The notes under the pieces were generated by a model that worked only from the letters and a program-made list of their open reading frames with translations, was not told where the DNA came from and searched no databases. Source: Spirochaetota bacterium (GTDB lineage Bacteria > Spirochaetota > Spirochaetia > SPDA01 > B32-G16). Taken from it: a stretch of 57,650 nt of DNA. Shown piece by piece: positions 44,577 through 53,134 of the stretch. The translations under genes and the position numbers were made by a program. How positions within the stretch are numbered: the stretch's first letter is position 1; every line of letters starts with the position of its first letter. Location: assembly GCA_003645645.1 (NCBI GenBank), contig QNBH01000002.1:1-57650 (forward strand). Reading direction: 5' to 3'.

Positions 44577-44593
44577 TGGCACAAAAATTGCTA
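44577..44593 (+). promoter_or_regulatory. Sigma-54 (-24/-12) promoter of the CRISPR-Cas operon
   Basis: TGGCACAAAAATTGCTA matches the consensus at all key positions, with GG at 44578-44579 and GC at 44590-44591 exactly 10 bp apart. It faces the cas operon; transcription would begin near 44603, giving a leader of about 270 nt before cas6. The divergent neighbour encodes a sigma-54 activator. Confidence 0.88.
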
Positions 44594-44784
44594 TACAATT
44601 AAAAGAGGAGTTGGGGTGATGTATTCACTTCCTACTGAGGGTTTAATTAATTCCTTGGAAAAGATCGTTTACATAAATGCAGAGAGTTAAGATAACCAAA
44701 AGGTTCGTAAGACCTTTAAGGCGTTACACCCCGATTAGCTCTGTCAGGATTCTGTGGAATTTTTATATTTTTTGGAATATTTAG

Positions 44785-44813
44785 TTGCATTATCCGGAAT
44801 GGTGATTTATAAT
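44785..44813 (+). promoter_or_regulatory. Sigma-70 promoter closer to cas6
   Basis: TTGCAT (44785-44790) and TATAAT (44808-44813) are separated by 17 bp. It would give a 50-nt leader and basal expression independent of the sigma-54 promoter. Confidence 0.65.
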
Positions 44814-44845
44814 AAAAAAGAGTCTTCATTGCGCAGTTCCGGATA
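44791..44845. promoter_or_regulatory. Inverted TATCCGGAA repeats flanking the -10 box
   Basis: TATCCGGAA (44791-44799) and TTCCGGATA (44837-44845) are perfect inverted arms. One lies in the promoter spacer and one past the start point, as expected for a looping or paired repressor site. The binding protein is unknown. Confidence 0.5.
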
Positions 44846-44871
44846 AAATAACTACGGATAAGGATGCTGCT

Positions 44872-45786
44872 TTGAAACTTAACCATCAAACATTCGAGTG
44901 CATTTTAAAAAGTGAGCGCTCTATTTATTTCGACACCTTTCCCACCTTTATCTTCAGAAGCGTTATAGGAAAGGAATTGAGAAAAATAAGTTGCCTTTTT
45001 AAGAACAGGAATTGCAGTGAATGTTCTTTAAAAAACACCTGTGCATACTCTTTCATTTTCGAGACGCCGGTGGATAAGGAGAACAGGCTTCTCCATGGCA
45101 GAAACAGGGCTCCCCATCCCTTTACTCTCTACTCGCCTGTAAGTGCGAATGAAACGACAGACACCATAGCCCTGAATATCACGATGTTTGGTAAAAGTAT
45201 CGAGTACTTTCCCTATCTCTATTTCTCGTTAAAGCAGGCGGGAGAGAAGGGGATTTTCAGAGACAGAGTGCGGTTATCGGTGGATTCACTCTTATGTGGA
45301 GATAGCTCGATTCTCTTAGAAGAAGAGAAAATCGATACTTCTGTTCCTCCCCGGGTTTGGCGTATTGAAGGCAGTGAAGATAGGCAGGTAAAAAAGATCA
45401 ATATAAAGTTACTTTCTCCTCTGAGGCTTAAATACAGCGGGAAATATGGCACGGATTTTACCTGTTTCGATTTTCTAAATGCAGTAGAGCGAAGGGCAAG
45501 ACTCTTATGCGGGTTTTTCGGAGAAGACCAGCAGGATAGAAATAAGCCTGTTTTTTCAACCGGCAACAAGCAAATTACGGAGCGAGACCTTATATGGCAC
45601 GACTACAGATACTACTCTTCCCGCCAGAAATCGAGACTTAAAATGGGAGGTACAGTGGGTTCCTTTTCTCTGGAAGGAGAGTTTTCATCCGGGGAGCTTT
45701 CCCTGTTGAAAGGTGCGGAGCTTTTTCAGGTGGGAAAAAACTCTGTTTTCGGCTTCGGAAAGATATCGATTTACGAAGAGGATTAA
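44872..45786 (+). CDS. cas6: Cas6 CRISPR RNA endoribonuclease (PF10040 type)
   Basis: The 304-residue RAMP protein ends with the Cas6 C-terminal pattern: IWHDYRYYSSRQKSRLKMGGTVGSFSLEG then LLKGAELFQVGKNSVFGFGKISI, including the glycine-rich loop. An N-terminal cysteine cluster (CLFKNRNCSECSLKNTCAYSFIFE) matches the zinc-like motif of this group. It would cut the pre-crRNA within repeats. The start is a TTG at 44872; the nearby ATG at 44864 runs into a stop. It is the first gene behind both promoters. Confidence 0.88.
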   Translation: MKLNHQTFECILKSERSIYFDTFPTFIFRSVIGKELRKISCLFKNRNCSECSLKNTCAYSFIFETPVDKENRLLHGRNRAPHPFTLYSPVSANETTDTIALNITMFGKSIEYFPYLYFSLKQAGEKGIFRDRVRLSVDSLLCGDSSILLEEEKIDTSVPPRVWRIEGSEDRQVKKINIKLLSPLRLKYSGKYGTDFTCFDFLNAVERRARLLCGFFGEDQQDRNKPVFSTGNKQITERDLIWHDYRYYSSRQKSRLKMGGTVGSFSLEGEFSSGELSLLKGAELFQVGKNSVFGFGKISIYEED

Positions 45787-45789
45787 GCT

Positions 45790-47994
45790 GTGCGGATTGC
45801 CTTAACTTCCCTTGGTCAATCATGGGCTATTATTCCGGAATTGACAGGTTTTTTATATCCTCGTGGGTACGACTTCTTCAAGAATCATCCCGATGCCGGC
45901 AAAATCAACTCATCTCGTGAGTTTCTGGGGGCAGGCAAGCTGGATGAGCTCTGGGTATTGGCAACAGAAGAGAGAAACTCTTTAAAAGCAGTGGATAAAA
46001 TACGGATGTGGAGCGAGCTTGTTTATCTCGATATTCCCATAAGGGTATGGATAACTTCAGGATTGTCGGATCTTTTCTCTCCGGAGGATTGTGCGCATAT
46101 GCGCGATGCCGTGTTGAGGTTGTGTATGCTGTGCAGAAAACTGGTGGGTAGAAATACGGAGATAATTTTCTCCCTGGCCGGTGGGAGAAAAACAATGAGT
46201 GCAGATATTCAATATTCAGCCTCTTTTTTCGGCCCCGGAGTATTGATCCATGTTGCAGACAGAAATATTCCGCCTTATTTCAAAGACCCCGACCCTTCTT
46301 TGCTTTTAATTCCACCGGGTCGAGAACTTGCCTCCTCCTTCATGCCGCTTATTATAGGTAAATATCCCGAGAACAGTCTCTCCGCACAGATCGATAGCAA
46401 GGATTTCACACTTCCCGAGTACACTCCACACAAAAGGCAGTACCGAATCCCCCTTGATAAGAATCTGGCTCAAAAGGTGGATGGGATACTCAATTCGGCA
46501 TCAAACTTCCTGTTCTACCAGATTTTTGATAAGACCTATGCGCAGAAGGAAAGTTCAAACTATTCCAGGTTGTTCGTTCTCCCGCCTGCGAGGATAAAAG
46601 ATTTAAGAAATATCCGGCTGGGAATTGAGCCGGAAAGAACAAAGGAGGAGTTGGTTCTGGTTAAGAAGCTTCCCAAAGCCGATCTTCATTGCCATCTCGG
46701 AGGAGTACTCACGGTAGAGGAGATTGTAGAGATAGCCCGAATACATGAAAATGAAGTTGGATGCTGGGAGAGAAAACACGAAGGCTTTCACAGGAAGAGA
46801 GAGGAGTGGATGCAGATTGCTTCGAAGGGAGATCCCACTGCCGTTTCGGAAAAAATAGGAGGGGAGAGGATAAGAGAATTGAGGGTTATGTTTAAAGAGA
46901 TCCCCCAGCCTTTTACCGTATGCGGGTTTCTCCTTTGCTTTATAGAGAATCCCCATCTCCTTGAGCAGGCCTTGTATGGGCGATGGATGAACGAGTCCGA
47001 TTTTACCGGTATTGGGATGAATGAGTACGAACGTTTGGGCGACCTGCAGGGGTCTGCATTGCTTCAGACAGAACCTGTTATCAGGGCGGTGGTGAGAAAA
47101 ACCGTAGAAAAGTGCATAGAGGATAATGTTACATACCTGGAATTACGCTGTTCACCTCAGAATTATACAAGGGGCGGACTTAAAATAGAGAAGGTTTTCG
47201 GAATAATAGATGATGAGCTTAAGAAAGCTTCCCACCGGATAGAGAACGGTATAATCCTAATAACAAGCAGGCACAGAAAAATGGACGAAATCTTCTCTAC
47301 TATAGAGTTAATAGATCATCTAGTTGAAGAAAACAGGGCGGGAAGGATCCTTGGGGTGGATCTGGCGGGAGATGAAACCTCATTGGCGCCTGCAAACCTT
47401 AGAGAGCACTTTCTTAGATTTATGGACAGGTGTATGCATATAACAATTCACGCCGGAGAGAACCAGGTTGCCGGGAATATCTGGGAGGCGGTGTATCACC
47501 TGAGTGCGGAGAGAATCGGGCACGGTCTTACCCTTTCGTATAAACCCGAACTAATGAAAAAGTTTCTCGACAGAGGCATCGGTATCGAGATGTGTCCGTC
47601 GAGCAACAGACAGATTGTGGGGTATACAGACTTCTGCCAGGAAAAAGTCGATAAAGCTATTTCTTCCGGCATAAAAGCAGAAGCACAATCCTCATCAATT
47701 TCGGAGAAGAGGATTCCCCATACCTACCCCTTAAAGGAGTTTCTCGATTATGGATTGAAGGTTTCGGTTAACACAGACAACATGGGTATCTCCCGTACAA
47801 GCCTTTCGAAAGAGCTGCTTCAGGCAGCCCGATTAACTCCCAGGGGATTGTCCGTAATGGAGATACTCCAGCTTATTAAGAACGCCTATTCTTCTGCATT
47901 TACAGATCACGATACGAGGAAAAAGCTAATTCTCGATTCCGAGAGGAGAATAATCGAGCTATTTCAGAGTGAGGAGGTTTTACCAGGTGGATGA
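45790..47994 (+). CDS. cad1: CARF-adenosine deaminase fusion (Cad1)
   Basis: The 734-residue protein has an N-terminal CARF domain of the NE0113 type (IIFSLAGGRKTMSADIQYSA from about 125) and, from about 290, an adenosine-deaminase barrel. Expected metal ligands are all present: H300 and H302 (PKADLHCHLGG), H554 in HAGE with catalytic E557, H578 (ERIGHG) and D663 (NTDN). In ordinary deaminases the residue after that Asp is also Asp; here it is Asn664. Such Cad1 proteins are reported to bind cyclic oligoadenylate made by Cas10 and deaminate ATP to ITP, stopping growth of infected cells. GTG start, 3 bp after cas6. Confidence 0.9.
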   Translation: MRIALTSLGQSWAIIPELTGFLYPRGYDFFKNHPDAGKINSSREFLGAGKLDELWVLATEERNSLKAVDKIRMWSELVYLDIPIRVWITSGLSDLFSPEDCAHMRDAVLRLCMLCRKLVGRNTEIIFSLAGGRKTMSADIQYSASFFGPGVLIHVADRNIPPYFKDPDPSLLLIPPGRELASSFMPLIIGKYPENSLSAQIDSKDFTLPEYTPHKRQYRIPLDKNLAQKVDGILNSASNFLFYQIFDKTYAQKESSNYSRLFVLPPARIKDLRNIRLGIEPERTKEELVLVKKLPKADLHCHLGGVLTVEEIVEIARIHENEVGCWERKHEGFHRKREEWMQIASKGDPTAVSEKIGGERIRELRVMFKEIPQPFTVCGFLLCFIENPHLLEQALYGRWMNESDFTGIGMNEYERLGDLQGSALLQTEPVIRAVVRKTVEKCIEDNVTYLELRCSPQNYTRGGLKIEKVFGIIDDELKKASHRIENGIILITSRHRKMDEIFSTIELIDHLVEENRAGRILGVDLAGDETSLAPANLREHFLRFMDRCMHITIHAGENQVAGNIWEAVYHLSAERIGHGLTLSYKPELMKKFLDRGIGIEMCPSSNRQIVGYTDFCQEKVDKAISSGIKAEAQSSSISEKRIPHTYPLKEFLDYGLKVSVNTDNMGISRTSLSKELLQAARLTPRGLSVMEILQLIKNAYSSAFTDHDTRKKLILDSERRIIELFQSEEVLPGG

Positions 47995-48628
47995 AATGAT
48001 CCTTTGTGTACCACGAAAAATTATTCCGAAAGAGTTGAGGAATGATAGAGTCTCAAGCCCCTTGCAGTGGGAGGTGCTTGCCACTGCACTTACATCATCT
48101 TCCCTGATGTTTCTTCCAAGAAGAGAAGTAGAGGGGAACCCTTCTTTAAAGCAGATTATACCTTACGTGCTTATTAGAAACTCTGTCGGATCCCTGCTTT
48201 GTTATGAGCGGGCAGGTTCAGAGGAGAGGCTTCACGGCCAGTTGTCGCTGGGTATCGGGGGGCATGTAAGCATGGAAGATATAGAGGGCCGGCCCAATAC
48301 GAAAGGGGAATTAAACTTGCTTACAGCAGGAGAGAGCTTCCTTGAGCAGGTAGTGTGTAAGGCAATCGAACGGGAACTGGAGGAGGAAGCGGGATTAGAT
48401 GACGGAGCCAGGGCTCGATTCATGGGTGTTATAAACGAGGAGTTGACCCCTGTCGGTAGAGTGCATTTCGGACTTGTTTTTGAGTACCTGCTTAATCGGG
48501 GTGATAGTGCGGTTACCGGAGAAGAGCTTGCCCACTCATCCTGGATGGATATGGAGGAGATTTATGCACGCAGGGATGAGTTTGAATTGTGGTCACAACT
48601 CGCCCTTGAACTGGTAGAAAGAGATTAG
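47987..48628 (+). CDS. Nudix hydrolase coupled to Cad1
   Basis: The protein (213 residues from the GTG at 47987, which has an AGGAGG box 9 bp upstream and overlaps the end of cad1 by 8 bp) contains GIGGHV and a Nudix helix ending RELEEEAGL, preceded by GESFLEQVVCKAIE. The spacing before REL differs from the strict consensus, but the family with GIGGHV and PVGRVHFGLVFEYLL is a recognised Nudix group. Nudix enzymes cut nucleoside diphosphate-X bonds. Placed in the same operon as an ATP deaminase, it could hydrolyse ITP to IMP, or an alarmone or dinucleotide. A start at 47969 is also possible. Confidence 0.82.
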   Translation: MDEMILCVPRKIIPKELRNDRVSSPLQWEVLATALTSSSLMFLPRREVEGNPSLKQIIPYVLIRNSVGSLLCYERAGSEERLHGQLSLGIGGHVSMEDIEGRPNTKGELNLLTAGESFLEQVVCKAIERELEEEAGLDDGARARFMGVINEELTPVGRVHFGLVFEYLLNRGDSAVTGEELAHSSWMDMEEIYARRDEFELWSQLALELVERD

Positions 48629-48646
48629 GAAAGGAGGAGGAAGTAG

Positions 48647-51022
48647 ATGGATAGAGGTTTAGACTCAGAGTTTTATGAAGTTGTTTTGGCAGGATTATTA
48701 CACGATATAGGTAAGTTTGCTCAGAGGACAGGTCTTGATAAATATAAAAAGACAGAAATGGAAGGCCAGCTATGCAAGAAAGCAGAAAAAGGAGATTATT
48801 ATACACACCAACATGTACTTTACACATTGGGAGTATTGGAATCATTTAAAGGGATATTTCCCGATGGTATAGATATAATTAATGTAATAAATCTTGCCTC
48901 AAGCCATCACAATCCCTCAAAGCATCTCGATAAAATTATTTCCCATGCAGACATAATTTCTTCCGGACATGACAGAAGATCTGAAAAGGAGCTTGAAAAT
49001 GAAAAAAACCAGAAATATTACGAAAAACCTCTAATAAGTGTTTTATGGAGCGTCAGTTTGCCCGGGAAAGTAAACGGCAATGAGGAAAATTGTAAATTAC
49101 CTTTAAAAAAATTATCCCCGGAGACGATCTTTCCACGAAGCGATATTTCTATTTCAAAAAAAGATTACCTTGAATTATGGGAAGATTTTGAAAACGATTT
49201 ATATGAGTTGAGAAATCTGGATATACACCACTTTCTTAGTGCATTAAATACGATACTTGAACAATACACATTGTGCATACCTTCAACCACAGTGGATGAT
49301 CCGGATATTAGTTTATACGATCATCTTATTACAACTGCTGCCTTCTCTGCGGTACTATACAAATATCATAAACAAACGGAATCTCTTGACTCTGATAAGT
49401 CCATTTCAGATACCACCAAAGAGAAATTTCTCTTTGTTATAGGTGATGTCAGCGGCATACAAAGATACATATTTAATCTAAAAACTACAAAACATAACGC
49501 AAAAATGCTTAGGGCCAAATCTTTTGAGATTCAATATATTGCCCAATCGGTTGCAAATACACTTCTCGAAGAATGCGGATTACCTATCTTTTGTGCTTTG
49601 ATGAATGCTGGTGGCAGATTTTTGCTTGTTCTTCCGAATACAGAAAAAACGGCCAAAATACTTAAAGATTTTCGCAGAGCCTGTGAATCATTTTTCCTGG
49701 AAAGGTATTTCGGAGAACTTTCTTTAAATATTTCAAAGGGTGTTTCTGTTGCGGAAAAAGATTTAATTGGTGAAAAAGCTAAAGAATTATTTAGGAAATT
49801 ATCTTTTGATTCTGCTGAGGCAAAGCAGAAAAAACTACAGACTGCTCTTTCATCGGTTGAAAATCATATCATAGGTAAAGAATACAAGAAAATACAGGAG
49901 TATAATTTGGTTTGTAAAAATTGTGATTGCAGAGCTGTAGTTTATGATAATGAGGAAAAGTTATGTCCGCCATGCAAGGTTCTTGTAACTATAGGTACAA
50001 AGCTTCCAAAAGTGAGTTATATAGGTTTCAAACCTCTGGCCTGGAAGAGGGGTAAATTAGATTTTAGCTTAAAAGATGTTCTGCTCAGAGAGGAAGAATC
50101 AGATTTTCCCCCAGGCATAATAATCAATACTGTAAATAGTTATACCCCTGGAAAACCTCTATATAGTATACCCTATCATATTCCGGTTAACAGTGAGTCC
50201 GGAGATCCGTTAACATTCGAAAAATTAGCTGAAAAGAATGAAGGTGCAAAAAAAATTGCAATGTTTAAGGCCGACCTGGATAATCTTGGTGCAATTTTTT
50301 CTTTTGGATTGAAAAAAAGACTTTCTATTTCACGTTATGTTTCTTTAAGCAGGAGCATCAATTATTTTTTCTCTACATGGTTAAACCACGAAATAAAAAA
50401 TTACAAAAAAAATAATAATCCGTCCTTCTCAGATATATACACCGTATTTTCCGGAGGTGACGATCTATGTGTGATAGGTCCATGGGAAAGAGTTATCGAT
50501 TTTGCTTTGCATGTGAGGAAGAAATTTGCAGAGTTCACAGCAGGTAATACTTCACTGACTATTTCAGGCGGTATAGTTTTAGCGGGAAGTAGCTTACCTG
50601 TAAGCTCTATCGCCCATAGTGCAGAAGAAGCACTCGATGCTTCCAAGGAATTGGACGGTAAGAATGCACTTACTATTTTTAATACGACTATGAAATGGGA
50701 TGAGGCTGAAGAGATGGTTAAAGCAGGAGAGAAAATAACTCGACTGTTGAAAGAAAACGGAAAAAAAGAAGAGAAGATCGGACACGGAATTGTTTACAGA
50801 TTGATAGAATACAGTGATCGGGCTTTAAAAGTTAAGAACGGTAATATAAAAAGCAAGAATGTGCTATGGCGAAGTCATTTTTTCTATGATGTTGCTCGCA
50901 ATTTAAAAAACTTGGAAAAGGACGATATGGAGTGGTTTATCAGCCTTGCAGATGAACATTCCATAAAATATTTAAGGGTACCGGCGAGTTATGCACTCTA
51001 CCGGTTAAGAAAAAAAACTTAA
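48647..51022 (+). CDS. cas10: Type III-A Cas10/Csm1, HD nuclease and cyclic oligoadenylate synthase
   Basis: The 791-residue subunit has an N-terminal HD nuclease motif (H19-D20 in LLHDIGKFAQ), two Palm domains, a zinc finger (about 423-443, CKNC and CPPC) and the catalytic SGGDD loop (GGDD at 603-606). Both single-strand DNA cleavage and synthesis of cyclic oligoadenylates from ATP should therefore work. GDVSGIQRYIF is typical of Csm1. It is preceded by a strong GGAGGAGG box 18 bp after the Nudix gene. It is the source of the signal read by Cad1, Csx1 and possibly the CARF activator. Confidence 0.96.
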   Translation: MDRGLDSEFYEVVLAGLLHDIGKFAQRTGLDKYKKTEMEGQLCKKAEKGDYYTHQHVLYTLGVLESFKGIFPDGIDIINVINLASSHHNPSKHLDKIISHADIISSGHDRRSEKELENEKNQKYYEKPLISVLWSVSLPGKVNGNEENCKLPLKKLSPETIFPRSDISISKKDYLELWEDFENDLYELRNLDIHHFLSALNTILEQYTLCIPSTTVDDPDISLYDHLITTAAFSAVLYKYHKQTESLDSDKSISDTTKEKFLFVIGDVSGIQRYIFNLKTTKHNAKMLRAKSFEIQYIAQSVANTLLEECGLPIFCALMNAGGRFLLVLPNTEKTAKILKDFRRACESFFLERYFGELSLNISKGVSVAEKDLIGEKAKELFRKLSFDSAEAKQKKLQTALSSVENHIIGKEYKKIQEYNLVCKNCDCRAVVYDNEEKLCPPCKVLVTIGTKLPKVSYIGFKPLAWKRGKLDFSLKDVLLREEESDFPPGIIINTVNSYTPGKPLYSIPYHIPVNSESGDPLTFEKLAEKNEGAKKIAMFKADLDNLGAIFSFGLKKRLSISRYVSLSRSINYFFSTWLNHEIKNYKKNNNPSFSDIYTVFSGGDDLCVIGPWERVIDFALHVRKKFAEFTAGNTSLTISGGIVLAGSSLPVSSIAHSAEEALDASKELDGKNALTIFNTTMKWDEAEEMVKAGEKITRLLKENGKKEEKIGHGIVYRLIEYSDRALKVKNGNIKSKNVLWRSHFFYDVARNLKNLEKDDMEWFISLADEHSIKYLRVPASYALYRLRKKT

Positions 51023-51033
51023 GGAGGAATGAT

Positions 51034-51462
51034 ATGAGCATTGTTTTTTACGAACAAGGATCGGACTTGGTTAGATCGGAGTTATTCGATAAGGATGCAA
51101 AGCAATGGGCCGAGAGGTTGGTTAAACCAATAGGAGAGAGAAAAGTAAAGGGAGTAAGCAGGCATCAATTCAGAAGACTATTCGAAGAGGTAAAACGGTT
51201 ACAGAAGATGCTTATCAATGAAAAAAGAAAGTGGGCTTATGTTAAGCCCTTTGTGAAAATGCTTAAGCCCAAAACAGCATACACGGTTGCCCGGGCAAAA
51301 GATAAAGAAAAAAATGCCGGTGTGTATTACGATGCATTAAAAGACCTTTTTAATGAAGGTATAGATGGAGTAAATACAGAGCGAGACTTTAGAGCTTTCT
51401 GTGATTTCCTCGAAGCAGTTTACGGATACTACTACGAATTAGGCGGTGTAAATACAAAATAA
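51034..51462 (+). CDS. csm2: Csm2 small subunit
   Basis: The 142-residue, lysine-rich, all-helical protein matches Csm2 (GVSRHQFRRLFEEVKRLQKML, KWAYVKPFVKMLKPKTAYTVAR, ALKDLFNEGID, FCDFLEAVYGYYYELGG). It forms the small-subunit filament of the effector complex along the target RNA. It follows cas10 by 11 bp and precedes csm3, the standard III-A order. Confidence 0.92.
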   Translation: MSIVFYEQGSDLVRSELFDKDAKQWAERLVKPIGERKVKGVSRHQFRRLFEEVKRLQKMLINEKRKWAYVKPFVKMLKPKTAYTVARAKDKEKNAGVYYDALKDLFNEGIDGVNTERDFRAFCDFLEAVYGYYYELGGVNTK

Positions 51463-51491
51463 TGATAATCAATTATTAAGGAGGATTAAAA

Positions 51492-52184
51492 ATGGCTTAC
51501 AACAAACACTACATTAAAAGTATAACCGGAAAAATTAAAGTATTAACAGGACTGCACATTGGTGCAGGCAGTGATGTTATCGAAATAGGCGGAATGGACA
51601 ATCCCATAATCAAGAATCCCATAACAGGTGAGCCCTATATTCCAGGTTCATCTTTAAAGGGAAAGATGAGAAGCCTTATGGAATGGTACTTCAACAAAGT
51701 AAAAGTTAACGGCGGAGAACCGTGTAAATGCGGAGAACCTGATTGTGAAATCTGCAGGGTTTTCGGTTGTGCCATACAAAATACAGAGAAGTCAGTTGAA
51801 AAATCAAAAAAGCGAGGTCCTACAAGACTTATAGTGAGGGATGCATTTCTCACTGAGGAAACTAAAGAGAAATTTGCCGGTAAGAATCTTGTTGAAGATA
51901 AAAGTGAAAACTCAATAAACAGACTCACTGCTGCTGCCACCCCTCGCCATCTGGAAAGGGTAGTACCTGGAACTGAATTCGACTTTTCATTATCCTACAG
52001 GTTTTTTGACATGGAAGATGGTTTTGAGATAGATGAGAGATATTTCAGGGATGTAGTTCTAAAAGCATTGGCCATTCTGGAACATGATTTTTTAGGAGGA
52101 GGAGGAAGCAGGGGCAGTGGTAAAATTATGTTTGTAGACTTAAGAGATGAAAAGGAGAAGGAAGTAATATTGCCGGAGGTGTAA
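51492..52184 (+). CDS. csm3: Csm3 backbone RAMP, target RNA nuclease
   Basis: The 230-residue protein has TGLHIGAGSDV, the catalytic aspartate equivalent to Csm3 D33 of Streptococcus (here D36 in GMDNPII), the GSSLKGKMRSLMEW loop, and GGGGSRGSGKI. It forms the repeated backbone and cuts target RNA at 6-nt intervals. A CKCGEPDCEICRVFGC cysteine cluster is also typical. The ribosome-binding site is AAGGAGG. Confidence 0.95.
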   Translation: MAYNKHYIKSITGKIKVLTGLHIGAGSDVIEIGGMDNPIIKNPITGEPYIPGSSLKGKMRSLMEWYFNKVKVNGGEPCKCGEPDCEICRVFGCAIQNTEKSVEKSKKRGPTRLIVRDAFLTEETKEKFAGKNLVEDKSENSINRLTAAATPRHLERVVPGTEFDFSLSYRFFDMEDGFEIDERYFRDVVLKALAILEHDFLGGGGSRGSGKIMFVDLRDEKEKEVILPEV

Positions 52185-52189
52185 GATTT

Positions 52190-53134
52190 ATGAAAACCTT
52201 TAAAATACAGGTTGAGGTTAAATCGCCATTACTTACTCCTCTCCATGGCGATACTCTTTTCGGCCATTTGTGCTGGGGAATAGTCAGGCATGAGGGTGAA
52301 GATGCTCTACAGGAGTTTTTCTTAAAGTACAAAGATGTTAATACCATACCTATTATCTTATCCAATGCTTTCCCGGAAGATACTATTCCATACCCACAGT
52401 TAAGTCCTTCGATGTTAAAAGAGACTGACAATATAGAGGAATATAAATTAAGAAAAAAAGAAAAAAAATATTCCTGCATTCCTGCAGAGTTGATTCTTAA
52501 TAACAATCAAAAAATATCAAGAGAGACGATTCACAATTCGGTCAGAGAAAAAACGATCGAGTCATATAGGGCATGCTCCAGATTACGAAATAAAATAAAT
52601 AGGTTAAGCAATACCACATTTGAAGACTCTGTATATCCGGTTGAGGAAATCTGGTATTTCGAACGATATAAAAACGGCAAGTCCTTACCAGCTCTTTTAG
52701 ACATATATGCACTATCCAATGAGAATGAAAATCGAATCGAAGAATTACTAGAGTGGGCAATAGAGACAGGTTATGGAGCAGACAAGTCTCTGGGGTATGG
52801 AATACTTAATATAAAAGGAATCGAAGAAGTTTTCTTTCCCGAGACTGGTAACAGATGTATGGCTTTAGGTCATTTTGTACCAGAGAAAAACGAGAATCTT
52901 AAAAACTTAAAAGCAGATGTATTTACAAAATACGGTAAGTTGAGTGGGGATAAATTATTATCGTCGAATCCATTTAAAAAACCTATTGTCATGTACCGTG
53001 AAGGAGCAACGTTTGATTTTTCTGGTCAACAATTTGTAGGAACCCTTTTGAAAGATGTACATGCAGACAATAGAATCAGACATCATGCTTTTGCTCCTTT
53101 AATACGATTCACAGAGGAGGAGAAGACTTCATGA
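52190..53134 (+). CDS. csm4: Csm4 RAMP subunit
   Basis: The 314-residue RAMP begins LKSPLLTPLHGDTLFGHLCWG-like, ends with SGQQFVGTLLKD, and carries GYGADKSLGYGILNIKG. In the effector it binds the 5' tag of the crRNA and Cas10. It lies 5 bp after csm3 and overlaps csm5 by 4 bp. Confidence 0.92.
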   Translation: MKTFKIQVEVKSPLLTPLHGDTLFGHLCWGIVRHEGEDALQEFFLKYKDVNTIPIILSNAFPEDTIPYPQLSPSMLKETDNIEEYKLRKKEKKYSCIPAELILNNNQKISRETIHNSVREKTIESYRACSRLRNKINRLSNTTFEDSVYPVEEIWYFERYKNGKSLPALLDIYALSNENENRIEELLEWAIETGYGADKSLGYGILNIKGIEEVFFPETGNRCMALGHFVPEKNENLKNLKADVFTKYGKLSGDKLLSSNPFKKPIVMYREGATFDFSGQQFVGTLLKDVHADNRIRHHAFAPLIRFTEEEKTS

